Source of the DNA: Lachnospiraceae bacterium
GTDB taxonomy: Bacteria > Bacillota > Clostridia > Lachnospirales > Lachnospiraceae
Direction of reading: 5' to 3'
Length of the DNA stretch: 58,784 bases
NCBI GenBank assembly: GCA_024683645.1
Contig: JAIKYA010000067.1
Location: forward strand, 1 to 58,784
The position numbers and the translations under genes were made by a program. Position 1 is the stretch's first letter. Each line of letters opens with the position of its first letter. This document shows positions 50,699 through 58,784 of the stretch, piece after piece. The notes beneath the pieces are model-generated. The model made no database searches. It saw nothing but the letters and a program-made list of their open reading frames with translations, and had not been told where the DNA came from.

Positions 50699-52477
50699 AT
50701 GAAAGAGAAACTATTCAGATCCCTTTTGAAAGTTGCTGCAGGAGCTGCTTTGTCTGCAGTCCTGTTCAATATACCTGACGGAGGCGGCCTTTGCAGGGTT
50801 TATGCCGCGGCCACCGACGATGACGGAGAAAAGGGAGCGGACAGATCAGGCGAGCTGGATATTCTGAAAAGGCTCGGGGATTATGCAGGGACTGAGGATC
50901 TGAGTGATTTTGTCCAGAACTCCGGGTTTACCACTACTACCACGAATACGGCATATGATCCGACGAGGGATATAAACAACAGCACGACAGACGCACCGAA
51001 CAAGCTTACGACCGGAGTGGATCCTACTACGGGAATGAAGACGGTAACCCAGGAGGTGGGCATAGGTGAAAGTTATCATCAGGATTACGATACCTATGAG
51101 CTGAGTCTGAACGACAGGTTTTTCTTTTACAGTAATGTCGGTAACGGAGCCATCACTTCGAATCCCGTAACATTGGAGATGCCGGCCAATATCTTCTTTA
51201 CCTGCGAGAAAGACGGAGTACCCTATGCCGCACAGAGCGGAAAGCGTATCACGGAAAAGGGTACCTATGTGTTCAGTCTGACAGCTACCGAGACGGTGGT
51301 AGATACCATATATATCTATACGGCTACTTACCGTTTCCGTATCGCGGATAAGTCGGCCGGGACCGGCGATGATGTTACGGATCCCCAGCAGCCTTATGAT
51401 ATAGATGAGGAACCCGGACTGCTGGATCCGGTAAATACCGAGCCTGAGGAACCGGAGCTTTTGTCACCCGCAGATGAAGAGTTTGACGATGCGGGACTTA
51501 CCGAAGAGGAAAAAGCGGCGCTGAGCGAGATACTTAATGAAGAAGAGGATGACGGCGAGATCGGAGCAGTCATGAATGATGACGGAAGCATCAACAGGAA
51601 TGCAATAGAAGAACTGACAGGACAGCTTGATCCGGGCGACATATATACGACAGAGGGTATCAACAGACGTACCGGTATGGCCAGCAGCTATGACTATACC
51701 AGCGGCTTATACAAGAACACCTTGCGTAACAGCATGAGTTTCTATACGGATATCCCGAATGGCATGATCACCAGAAGGGAAGTGACTCTGCGTACCACCG
51801 ATGATCTGAGCTTTACGATATATAAGGACGGCCAGCCTTTTGAGTTCGATCCGGAACAGAAGATATCCGAACCGGGAAGCTATACCATAATACCCGTTGC
51901 CGAGGATGTGCTGTATTATGACGCATATCAGAGTGAGACTCCGATATTCGCCTTTAGGATAATCGGGGCGGCAGTGAACGACCTGTCGGTATACCGTGCA
52001 CCCGAAGGCTTTACCATAAGCGAGATAATGGTAGACGGTCTGTCTGCAGAGGATGTAAAGAGGATCAGCAGTGATGCGGTACTTCTGAGAGAAGACGGGA
52101 AATACACCATAACCGTAACCGACGGTGACAGGACCATAGACACCGAGTTCCTTCTTGACAGGGTAAGACCCAGGTTCTATGTGAGCGTGGAAAAGAACAA
52201 GGCGTCCTTTGCATACAAATCTACCGATGTTTCGGAAACGATCATATATAAGGACGGAGAGCTGATCTCCAGCGGAAATATCCAGAACCAGGTGAAGTCT
52301 CCCGGAAAATATGAAGTGTTTGCTGTAGATAAAGCCGGAAACAGGGGCAGGAGTGCCTTCACGGTCAAGTACGGTTTCAATAAGGGAGCTATCGCAGCCA
52401 TAGTACTGGTAGTGGCAGCCATAGCCGGACTTATAGGATACATGAGGGTTATCAATTCAAAGGTAAAAGTGAGGTAA
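50699..52477 (+). CDS. Secreted bitopic surface protein with three repeated beta domains
   Basis: Residues 1-38 look like a signal peptide (LFRSLLKVAAGAALSAVLF, then VYAAA), and a membrane segment lies at about 563-583 (GAIAAIVLVVAAIAGLIGYM) with a short basic end. The outer part contains three related modules. Two have the pattern FY(S/T)-x-NG-x-IT-x-VTL followed by KDG...KGTY (about 145-205 and about 340-405), and a third is shorter, IIYKDGELISSG then PGKYEVFAVDKAGN (about 515-550). An acidic Pro/Glu linker separates the first two. No named family is recognised. It lies between the coupling ATPase and the channel genes, so it may form an outer part of the apparatus or an adhesin. Confidence 0.75.
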   Translation: MKEKLFRSLLKVAAGAALSAVLFNIPDGGGLCRVYAAATDDDGEKGADRSGELDILKRLGDYAGTEDLSDFVQNSGFTTTTTNTAYDPTRDINNSTTDAPNKLTTGVDPTTGMKTVTQEVGIGESYHQDYDTYELSLNDRFFFYSNVGNGAITSNPVTLEMPANIFFTCEKDGVPYAAQSGKRITEKGTYVFSLTATETVVDTIYIYTATYRFRIADKSAGTGDDVTDPQQPYDIDEEPGLLDPVNTEPEEPELLSPADEEFDDAGLTEEEKAALSEILNEEEDDGEIGAVMNDDGSINRNAIEELTGQLDPGDIYTTEGINRRTGMASSYDYTSGLYKNTLRNSMSFYTDIPNGMITRREVTLRTTDDLSFTIYKDGQPFEFDPEQKISEPGSYTIIPVAEDVLYYDAYQSETPIFAFRIIGAAVNDLSVYRAPEGFTISEIMVDGLSAEDVKRISSDAVLLREDGKYTITVTDGDRTIDTEFLLDRVRPRFYVSVEKNKASFAYKSTDVSETIIYKDGELISSGNIQNQVKSPGKYEVFAVDKAGNRGRSAFTVKYGFNKGAIAAIVLVVAAIAGLIGYMRVINSKVKVR

Positions 52478-52480
52478 GCT

Positions 52481-53686
52481 GTGCAACCGGTTAGTTTGGG
52501 AATACTTGACGGTATACAGAAAGTGCTGCAGTGGATCTTTAACGAGGTCTTCGTTCCCGTGCTCAAGGATGTGTTCAATATCGTATTCTATATGATAAGC
52601 GATATGCTGAGTGACATCTTCGGGGAACTGCTTCTGAAGGCCTGGGTCGCACTGCTTAAGCTGATCAATTTCATCGAGTCGATCTTTAATATCTTTTCAG
52701 GTTATACCCAGATCAAAGTCGAAAACGTTGATTCCAATCAGGGTATACTCCAGTATCTGTTCGGCCTGCCGGTGGTGCAGAGGGCAATGCTCCTTATTAC
52801 CGCCGTATCCTTTGTGCTGGCAATGCTGGCGACCGGTATAGCGGTCATCCAGTCTATGGGCGATTCCATTGCGGAGAACAAGAGACCCATCAGTACGGTG
52901 CTCAGGGAAGCGCTTAAAACTGCGGTAACCTTTATGATGATACCTTTTGCCTGTACTTTTGCCATAGAAATGATATGCCAGATACTGAGAGTGATCGGAA
53001 CCGCTCTGCTCATAAGCGAAAACCAGAGCCTGGGCGACTGTATCTTCTATGCGATAGCGCAGTCCCACGGAAAGAAAAAAGGCTATGAGGCGTTCGCTTC
53101 AAACAATAAATTCCAGGATATCGCAGGGGTCCAGAAGTTCTTTGAATATAAGAAATTCGATTTCCTGATAGCCATCATAGTCTCGCTGTTTCTGATGATG
53201 ATACTTATCACTACCATAGTGCAGTTTATACAGAGACTTTTCATGATAGTGATCCTGTATGTCGTAAGTCCTATTTTTGCAGCATATATGCCCCTTGACG
53301 GAGGAAAGAGCTTCAAGCAGTGGAAGGATGCTTTTGTGGCATTTATGATAAGTGCTTTTTCACCGATAGTGGCGATGCGGCTGTACATGGCGACACTGCC
53401 GCTGATGCTGAGTTCGGATATGGAAATAGGCAGCGGTATTGACAAGACGCTGATGAAACTGCTGCTGATACTCGGCGGATCGTTCGCGATATATACAAGC
53501 AGGAACATGCTGGTGAAGCTGTATAACCCTTCACTCGGAGAACAGCTTGATGCCAACAGCTTCCTCATAAACATGGCACTCGGAGGCATAGGCGGTCAGA
53601 TCCGTCAGGCACTGCGTAATCCTTCTACAAAGGAGAAGAAGGATTCAAAAGATGATAAGGATGATAAGAAGGACGAGAAGAAGTAG
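52481..53686 (+). CDS. VirB6/TrbL-like channel protein, copy 1
   Basis: The GTG start has GAGGTAAG upstream and is 3 bases from the previous stop. The 401-residue protein has an amphipathic N-terminus (LDGIQKVLQWIFNEVFVPV) and about seven membrane segments. FMIVILYVVSPIFAAYMPLD, then GGKSFKQWKDAFVAFMISA, is the conserved centre of firmicute VirB6/TrbL-like proteins. The C-terminus is a charged tail (KEKKDSKDDKDDKKDEKK). It is clearly homologous to the next protein: both share the FNVF/FNIF start, the ILxYLF or ILEFFF turn and the SPIFAA or APFFAA...PLDxGxxFKxWKD block. Both probably line the inner-membrane translocation channel. Confidence 0.85.
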   Translation: MQPVSLGILDGIQKVLQWIFNEVFVPVLKDVFNIVFYMISDMLSDIFGELLLKAWVALLKLINFIESIFNIFSGYTQIKVENVDSNQGILQYLFGLPVVQRAMLLITAVSFVLAMLATGIAVIQSMGDSIAENKRPISTVLREALKTAVTFMMIPFACTFAIEMICQILRVIGTALLISENQSLGDCIFYAIAQSHGKKKGYEAFASNNKFQDIAGVQKFFEYKKFDFLIAIIVSLFLMMILITTIVQFIQRLFMIVILYVVSPIFAAYMPLDGGKSFKQWKDAFVAFMISAFSPIVAMRLYMATLPLMLSSDMEIGSGIDKTLMKLLLILGGSFAIYTSRNMLVKLYNPSLGEQLDANSFLINMALGGIGGQIRQALRNPSTKEKKDSKDDKDDKKDEKK

Positions 53687-53716
53687 CAGGGGACGATAAC
53701 AGGGAAGAGTAACAGT

Positions 53717-56308
53717 ATGGAACAGGTATATTTAGGGCTTTTGTCCGACCTTTTCAACAAAATATTCAAGAAGATCATTCAGCCTGTACTGACTTTTGTA
53801 AGCGGTATACTGGAGTCTATCTTTTCGTGGGTTTTTGACAATATCTTAAAACCGCTGCTGATCAACTTCATCATTCCCGTGCTCAAGGGCTTTATAGAGA
53901 TCATATTTGAGATGCTCGCTGCGCTGATCTACAGCATCTATGTGCTGCTGTTAAAGGTCATAGACACGGCGCAGACTCTATTCAATGTATTCGGCGGTAT
54001 AGATACCATAGTATACAAGAAAAAGAAGATGAACATACTGGAGTTTTTCTTCAGTCAGAAGTCGGTACAGACAGCCGCCTGGATACTTATAGCACTGTCT
54101 ATAGTCCTGCTGCTTGCATTCGCGGTAGTTGCCGTAATAAAATCCGTCGGTGATCTCGGCGATGAACAGCGGCCGGTCACCAAGGTGCTGCATGCTACTT
54201 TTCAGGGCTTTACCAAGCTCATAATGATCCCCATTGTATGTCTGTTTATGATAATGCTTGCAAATGTGGTGCTGTCGGCGGTTAATACGGCGATTATAAC
54301 GGCCCAGACCGGGAAGACGGAAACCACGACCGTGGCAAGGACGCTCTTTGTCATGACCACTTTCAATGCAGCACAGAACGATAAATATAATGCAAAGACC
54401 GCGCCCAAAGACTTTAAAGTCGGCGTGGACGATGAACTGAGAAAGAAGTATTACTATAAAGACGCCAACGATTCCTTTAAATTTGACCAGCTTGATCAGA
54501 TCGAAAAGGATTTCAAGTATTCTAAGATCGATTACCTGGTTGGTTTCGGCGCGGGACTGCTGCTTCTGTATGTGCTGTGCTCCGGCGTGTTCAAGTTCAT
54601 CAACCGTATGTATAACATACTGATACTCTTTATACTTGCACCTTTTTTTGCAGCATCACAGCCGCTTGATGACGGTGAGAAGTTCAAGTCATGGAAAGAT
54701 CTGTTTGTGGGGCAGCTGTTCTCGGCATACGGCTCGGTAGTGGCAATGCAGATATATCTCCTGATAATGCCCTCCGTACTGGCAGGAAAGCTCGGATTCG
54801 GACTGAGCACCGAGGGTGACTATGTCATTAAGGTACTCTTCCTTCTGGGCGGAGCATTCTCCGTACAGAGTGCAGGTCCGCTGATCACCGGTCTGATCGA
54901 TTCCACATCTGCCTCCATGGAGAGACAGCAGGATATGGCATTCTACGGCGGACTGCGTTCTGCTTATGCCTGGGGCAAGGAGATTAAAGGGGCTTTTGCG
55001 GTACGTAAGAATATGGCTCAGCGTCAGGAACAGCAGAAGCAGATGCTCGCCAAGGCAAGAGCCGAGGGAGCAGCAAGTGTCGGAGGCGGCAAGGGCGGAA
55101 AGGCACTGCCGGGCGGCGGCAGCGGTAATAAAGGCCCCGGAGGGATCAGCAAGCAGGCAACGGGCAAGGAAGTCAGAAAAGCAGCTCTGGCTCAGGCACA
55201 GAAGAAGGCTAAAGATACCGCTATCAAGAACGGTACGTACAAGCCGCCCAAGAAGCCGGATCCCAAGGCTCCGAAGCCCGGTGTTACGGGCAGGTTCCTT
55301 GGCGGATTGTTTACGGTCGGTAAAGACGCCCAGGGCAAGAGACGTGTCGGCCTCAATCTCGGCAAGCATTTCAACTTCGGAATGCAGAAGGACGGTACAT
55401 ACAAGTCCAATATCTTCGGCTTCGGAAAGAAATACGACAAGGACGGCAATCTTGTCAAGAAGAGTATGCCGTTTGTGCGCATGACCAAGGATGCGGACGG
55501 CAAGTTCAAGGTATCGAAGGTAAAGATATCAAAGGGTCTGCAGTTCAGGAAGGCAGAGACCCTGACAACGGATGCAGAAGGCAAGATAACCGGAAGGAAA
55601 CAGGGCGGCTGGTTCTGCTCGGATTTCTCGCCGCTTAACATGCACAAGGCATTCGACCAGTCCACAGGCAAGGTGGAGACTCTCGGTTCCATGTTCATGA
55701 GCTACCAGAGAGTGGAAGGACCCGACGGAAAGGTAAGCTATGTAAGGAAGGAAGCGAACGTTTTCGGAAAGACCCTTGCAAAGTGGGATGTGGACAAGAA
55801 TGGAAAAGAATACAATTCCTATATCAATGCGGGTGTTACGGATCTGCATTACGGTGTCAATTCGGAAACAGGTGAAAGAGAGCTTACGAAGGTGACAAGC
55901 TTCGGAGGAAAGAGCATCTACGAGCATGACCTGCCTGAGCAGGCGGCACCGGGGCTTGAAATATCGAAGGGAGCAGACTTCTCCATCGACGGCGAAAAGA
56001 AGGGGCACGACTTCTCATCAAGCAGCGGAAGCAGCTTCAGTATCAGCGGAGAACAGAAGGGACACGACTTCTCATCAAGCAGCGGAAGCAGCTTCACAAT
56101 CGGTGGAAATGAAAGCCACAGCGTGGGCGGAAACACAGGCGCACCGACACATGACTTCGGAGGAAGCAACATCGGTGGCAGCGGTGCGCAGACATCTGTA
56201 CCGACACATGATTTCGGAGGAAGCAACATCGGTGGCAGCGGCAGTAACGACAGCAGCAACAGTGGCGGAAGCAATGGCGGCGGAAGACCTACAAGAAAGA
56301 AAAAGTAA
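53717..56308 (+). CDS. VirB6/TrbL-like channel protein, copy 2, with long repeat-rich tail
   Basis: Residues 1-400 repeat the membrane layout of the preceding protein (LFNVFGGIDTIVY, LFILAPFFAASQPLDDGEKF, KSWKDLFVGQLFSAYGSVV). From about 410 on the protein is hydrophilic. First comes a basic Gly/Lys/Ala stretch (about 430-520). Then follow about nine beta-hairpin-like units with (K/T)D-x-x-G-K (about 530-745, for example MTKDADGKFKV, TTDAEGKITG, VDKNGKEY). Last come Gly/Ser repeats. The tail of about 460 residues is unusual for VirB6 proteins, although extended VirB6 proteins are known in Rickettsiales. It could project from the channel or be exported. Confidence 0.85.
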   Translation: MEQVYLGLLSDLFNKIFKKIIQPVLTFVSGILESIFSWVFDNILKPLLINFIIPVLKGFIEIIFEMLAALIYSIYVLLLKVIDTAQTLFNVFGGIDTIVYKKKKMNILEFFFSQKSVQTAAWILIALSIVLLLAFAVVAVIKSVGDLGDEQRPVTKVLHATFQGFTKLIMIPIVCLFMIMLANVVLSAVNTAIITAQTGKTETTTVARTLFVMTTFNAAQNDKYNAKTAPKDFKVGVDDELRKKYYYKDANDSFKFDQLDQIEKDFKYSKIDYLVGFGAGLLLLYVLCSGVFKFINRMYNILILFILAPFFAASQPLDDGEKFKSWKDLFVGQLFSAYGSVVAMQIYLLIMPSVLAGKLGFGLSTEGDYVIKVLFLLGGAFSVQSAGPLITGLIDSTSASMERQQDMAFYGGLRSAYAWGKEIKGAFAVRKNMAQRQEQQKQMLAKARAEGAASVGGGKGGKALPGGGSGNKGPGGISKQATGKEVRKAALAQAQKKAKDTAIKNGTYKPPKKPDPKAPKPGVTGRFLGGLFTVGKDAQGKRRVGLNLGKHFNFGMQKDGTYKSNIFGFGKKYDKDGNLVKKSMPFVRMTKDADGKFKVSKVKISKGLQFRKAETLTTDAEGKITGRKQGGWFCSDFSPLNMHKAFDQSTGKVETLGSMFMSYQRVEGPDGKVSYVRKEANVFGKTLAKWDVDKNGKEYNSYINAGVTDLHYGVNSETGERELTKVTSFGGKSIYEHDLPEQAAPGLEISKGADFSIDGEKKGHDFSSSSGSSFSISGEQKGHDFSSSSGSSFTIGGNESHSVGGNTGAPTHDFGGSNIGGSGAQTSVPTHDFGGSNIGGSGSNDSSNSGGSNGGGRPTRKKK
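55994..56254 (+). repeat. Two sets of 57-bp tandem repeats in the VirB6-like tail
   Basis: Set A has units at 55994-56050 and 56051-56107, coding for KGHDFSSSSGSSF plus six residues. Set B has units at 56141-56197 and 56198-56254, coding for PTHDFGGSNIGGSG plus five residues. Both unit lengths are 57 bp (19 codons) and both contain a HDF core, so the two sets may descend from one ancestral unit. Near-identity within a set points to recent duplication or conversion. Confidence 0.85.
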
Positions 56309-56340
56309 TCAGAATCAGTTAACACGGAGGATTTCAAAAG

Positions 56341-58784
56341 ATGAGGGTAATACCCAAAAGAACAAAGGTAAGGCTTGAATTATTCAAGGGCGTGGAGGTC
56401 ATAGATGTTCTGGTCGGCTCCGCGGGATTCGCACTGGCTGTTTCAGTCTTTCTCTCGAACCTTCCGGCACATATAATGGTGTCGGTGGTAATAGCCATTC
56501 TCACCGTAGGTCTGGTCATCCCTCTGGGGGACGATAAGGGTTATCTCTTTATCTTCTACGCGCTGAAGTACCTTGGAAGAAAAAGGGTGTTCGTCAGGAA
56601 AAACGCAGTTGATGATTCGGGCAAAAAGAAAAAGGGTATTCTTGATGTGATACTTCCGGCTGCTGATTTCACTGTTGAGGATATAACTCCTTTTACGGGG
56701 ATTGACGGCAAGTTCATTGAGTACGGTTCTTCTTACAGTGCGGTGGTTATGAGCGTTCCTTCGGTGGAGTTCCGCTTTTTCAGTGAGAACAGACAGAATT
56801 CCGTGATAGACCGCTGCTTTGCGGCCATACTTCGTACAGCATCACTTGACGAGGTGATCAACCTTGTCAAGGTGGACAGACCGGTGATATATGATGAGTT
56901 CATCACAAACGAACATAAAAAGATAAGCGAGCTGAAGGAGGCTTATCTTAACGGGCTGCTGGAAGAGGATGAGCTGACTACAAGAGTAGGCATAATCTAC
57001 GACCGTATCGCGCAGCTGGAGGAATTTGATTATAAGGATAAGATATACCAGCCGCAGCATTATCTGATGTTCTGTTTTAAGGACAGGGATTTTATACAGT
57101 CACAGCTTGAAAATGCGATCCAGACCTTTGCGAACAACAATATGGAGTGCAAACAGCTGGAGGGCAGGGAACTGGCAGTATTTCTGAAGTATCAGTACGA
57201 CATGGTATTTGATGAGAGGGAGATCGAGAAGATAGATCCTTCGGAATGGATGGACTGGATACTTCCCGATACCATAAAATTCACGACACGTACTGTACAG
57301 TATGACGATCTGATAACACATAATTTCCGCTTCAGGGATTATCCCACAGTGGTAAACAATGCCTGGGGTGCCGGCTTCTTTAACAAGCAGGGTACCAGGG
57401 TAGTGATGAAGATGACTCCGGTTGAAAGGTACAAAGCCGTGCGTCAGATCGACCAGTCCATCGATGAACTTAGAGAGCAGGAAGCCACAACTGCAAAGGC
57501 TTCAAAGATAATGGAAGTCGGAACTCATATAGATACGCTGGCCGAGGTGCTGAGACTCTTACAGGGAGAGAATGAGATACTCTTCAACGTGGCTACATAT
57601 GTTCAGGCCAGGGATTATGAGCTTTCGGAGCATATGGCCGATGTGGAGGCAGGCAGGTCACCGAAGCTTAAAAGCTCAGCCTTCGGTTTCAAAAAAGAGG
57701 TACGAAGGGAACTGGCCGAAGAAGGCTTTAAGGTAACGGATAACATGATGCAACAGTTTGAAGCATATGCTTCCGCGATGCCTTCGGCTTACGATGCATT
57801 CAAAAAATATGAGAGAGGAATACATTCGTCATCAGTGGCGGCTGTATTTCCTTATGTTTACAAGGCACTGTGTGATGATAACGGTCTCTTCATCGGACAA
57901 AGCGGAGGAGTACCTGTATTCATCAACTTCTTCAGAAGAGACAGCGAGAGAGTCAACTCCAATACGGTCATCATCGGTAAGTCAGGTTCCGGTAAATCTT
58001 ATGCGACCAAAACCATACTTACCCAGCTCGCTGCTGAGAACAGCAAGATATTCATACTCGATCCCGAGAACGAGTATACCAAGCTGGCAGCCAACATGAA
58101 GGGCAAGATCATCGATGTCGGTACCGCTACCCAGGGAAGGCTGAATCCTTTCCATGTCATTACCGGACTGGCAGACGATGAAGGCAGTGATGAAGAGGCT
58201 GCGGCAAACAGCTTCTCAACGCATCTGCAGTTTCTGGAAGAATTCTACAGACAGATACTTCCGGGGCTGGACGGTGAGATGCTGGAGCTTCTGAATAACG
58301 TGACGACTCACGTATACCTTGACAGGAATATCGACAGCGATACGGATCTGAGCAAGCTGTCACCTTCGGATTTCCCGACCTTTGACGATCTCCATGAGAG
58401 AGTGCTGGACGAGTACCAGACGACGGGAGAGGGTCACAGAAAGGAACTGCTCGGCAAACTCATAACACATGTGAGCAAGTTCGCTACGGGAGGCAGAAAC
58501 TCCGCATTGTGGAACGGTGAGGCGACCATCTCCACTCAGGAGAATTTCATAGTGTTCAACTTCCAGTCGCTGCTGGCCAATAAGAACGGTACCATCGCAA
58601 ACGCGCAGATGCTTTTGGTGCTCAAATGGCTGGATAACGAGATAATAAAGAACAGGGAATATAACATGCGTTACAATGCGCAGCGCAAGATAGTGATAGT
58701 TATAGACGAGGCTCACGTGTTCATTGACTCCAAATACCCGATAGCGCTTGATTTTATGTTCCAGCTGGCAAAGCGTATCCGTAA
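56341..58784 (+). CDS. VirB4-type ATPase with fused VirB3/PrgI-like N-terminus (3' end outside window)
   Basis: An ACGGAGG site precedes the ATG, and the frame stays open to the last base (about 814 residues visible). Residues 1-85 are a basic start with two membrane segments (VIDVLVGSAGFALAVSVFLS and HIMVSVVIAILTVGLVIPLG), then YLFIFYALKYLGRKRVFV, which resembles PrgI/VirB3. Residues about 90-500 are the VirB4 N-domain. The ATPase core follows with Walker A IGKSGSGKSYATK (about 545), FILDPENEYTKLA, then LNPFHVI and Walker B VIVIDEAHVFIDSKYP (about 785). It powers assembly and transport through the T4SS channel. The arginine-finger region lies beyond the window. Confidence 0.92.
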   Translation, partial: MRVIPKRTKVRLELFKGVEVIDVLVGSAGFALAVSVFLSNLPAHIMVSVVIAILTVGLVIPLGDDKGYLFIFYALKYLGRKRVFVRKNAVDDSGKKKKGILDVILPAADFTVEDITPFTGIDGKFIEYGSSYSAVVMSVPSVEFRFFSENRQNSVIDRCFAAILRTASLDEVINLVKVDRPVIYDEFITNEHKKISELKEAYLNGLLEEDELTTRVGIIYDRIAQLEEFDYKDKIYQPQHYLMFCFKDRDFIQSQLENAIQTFANNNMECKQLEGRELAVFLKYQYDMVFDEREIEKIDPSEWMDWILPDTIKFTTRTVQYDDLITHNFRFRDYPTVVNNAWGAGFFNKQGTRVVMKMTPVERYKAVRQIDQSIDELREQEATTAKASKIMEVGTHIDTLAEVLRLLQGENEILFNVATYVQARDYELSEHMADVEAGRSPKLKSSAFGFKKEVRRELAEEGFKVTDNMMQQFEAYASAMPSAYDAFKKYERGIHSSSVAAVFPYVYKALCDDNGLFIGQSGGVPVFINFFRRDSERVNSNTVIIGKSGSGKSYATKTILTQLAAENSKIFILDPENEYTKLAANMKGKIIDVGTATQGRLNPFHVITGLADDEGSDEEAAANSFSTHLQFLEEFYRQILPGLDGEMLELLNNVTTHVYLDRNIDSDTDLSKLSPSDFPTFDDLHERVLDEYQTTGEGHRKELLGKLITHVSKFATGGRNSALWNGEATISTQENFIVFNFQSLLANKNGTIANAQMLLVLKWLDNEIIKNREYNMRYNAQRKIVIVIDEAHVFIDSKYPIALDFMFQLAKRIR

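Noticed and set aside
55990-56260. CRISPR-like spaced repeats
   Set aside because: The repeats are contiguous 57-bp coding units in frame with the VirB6-like protein, without unique spacers.
42024-58784. Integrated conjugative element with full mobility functions
   Set aside because: No relaxase, integrase, replication or partition gene, direct-repeat ends or tRNA target was found in the window. The possibility remains open for DNA beyond the right edge.

Overview
The window looks like chromosomal DNA of a Clostridia member, most probably family Lachnospiraceae. It has mid-range GC (about 50% by eye), a low-GC Gram-positive gene order (priA-def-fmt-rsmB-rlmN-prpC-prkC-rsgA-rpe), a MurE of the meso-diaminopimelate type, a GH95 fucosidase and a Firmicutes-style VirB4/VirD4 secretion locus. 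The family assignment is inference; no rRNA gene is present. I saw no tRNA, rRNA, CRISPR array, insertion sequence, integrase or relaxase.

Layout. 1-2130: tail of an alpha/beta hydrolase, a small conserved protein and a membrane-anchored trigger-factor-like foldase. 2256-8546: recJ, an acyltransferase-like membrane protein, an intergenic region full of palindromes, a membrane-bound phosphodiester glycosidase and an Lgt-like membrane protein. 8546-20937: murE and the housekeeping block priA to rpe, tightly packed with many 4-base overlaps, containing an internal promoter that seems to make a leaderless prpC-prkC-rsgA-rpe transcript. 20941-25953: a Na/Pi transporter with PhoU-like tail, divergent from a histidine kinase that has lost its phospho-acceptor histidine, then a MetH-activation-domain protein and an unknown protein. 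26194-31383: a GntR(YtrA)-controlled operon (intramembrane protease, regulator, DUF5808-like membrane protein, ABC exporter) behind four 9-bp operator-like repeats. 31395-33518: Phe biosynthesis (pheA and DAHP synthase) behind a Phe-rich leader peptide and attenuator. 33533-37325: thiN, an EAL protein and a GH95 alpha-L-fucosidase. 37439-41948: a chemoreceptor-response regulator-membrane protein-LytS-type kinase operon.

42024-58784 is the most unusual part. Five highly charged proteins of unknown function are encoded there, two of their transcription units being preceded by the same 19-nt promoter-proximal box. They lead into a DUF1292-type acidic repeat protein, a STAS protein, a CPBP protease and a type IV secretion-like set: VirD4 coupling ATPase, a bitopic surface protein with repeated domains, two tandem VirB6/TrbL-like channel proteins and a VirB3/PrgI-VirB4 fusion cut by the window end. 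With no relaxase or integrase in view, I propose a resident protein-secretion T4SS with candidate substrates upstream, but DNA transfer functions could lie beyond the right edge.

A second theme is promoter architecture: four genes (thiN, prpC, the Phe leader peptide and the phosphodiester glycosidase) have a good -35/-10 pair whose -10 box ends 7-8 nt before the ATG, with no Shine-Dalgarno sequence, which suggests leaderless transcripts.
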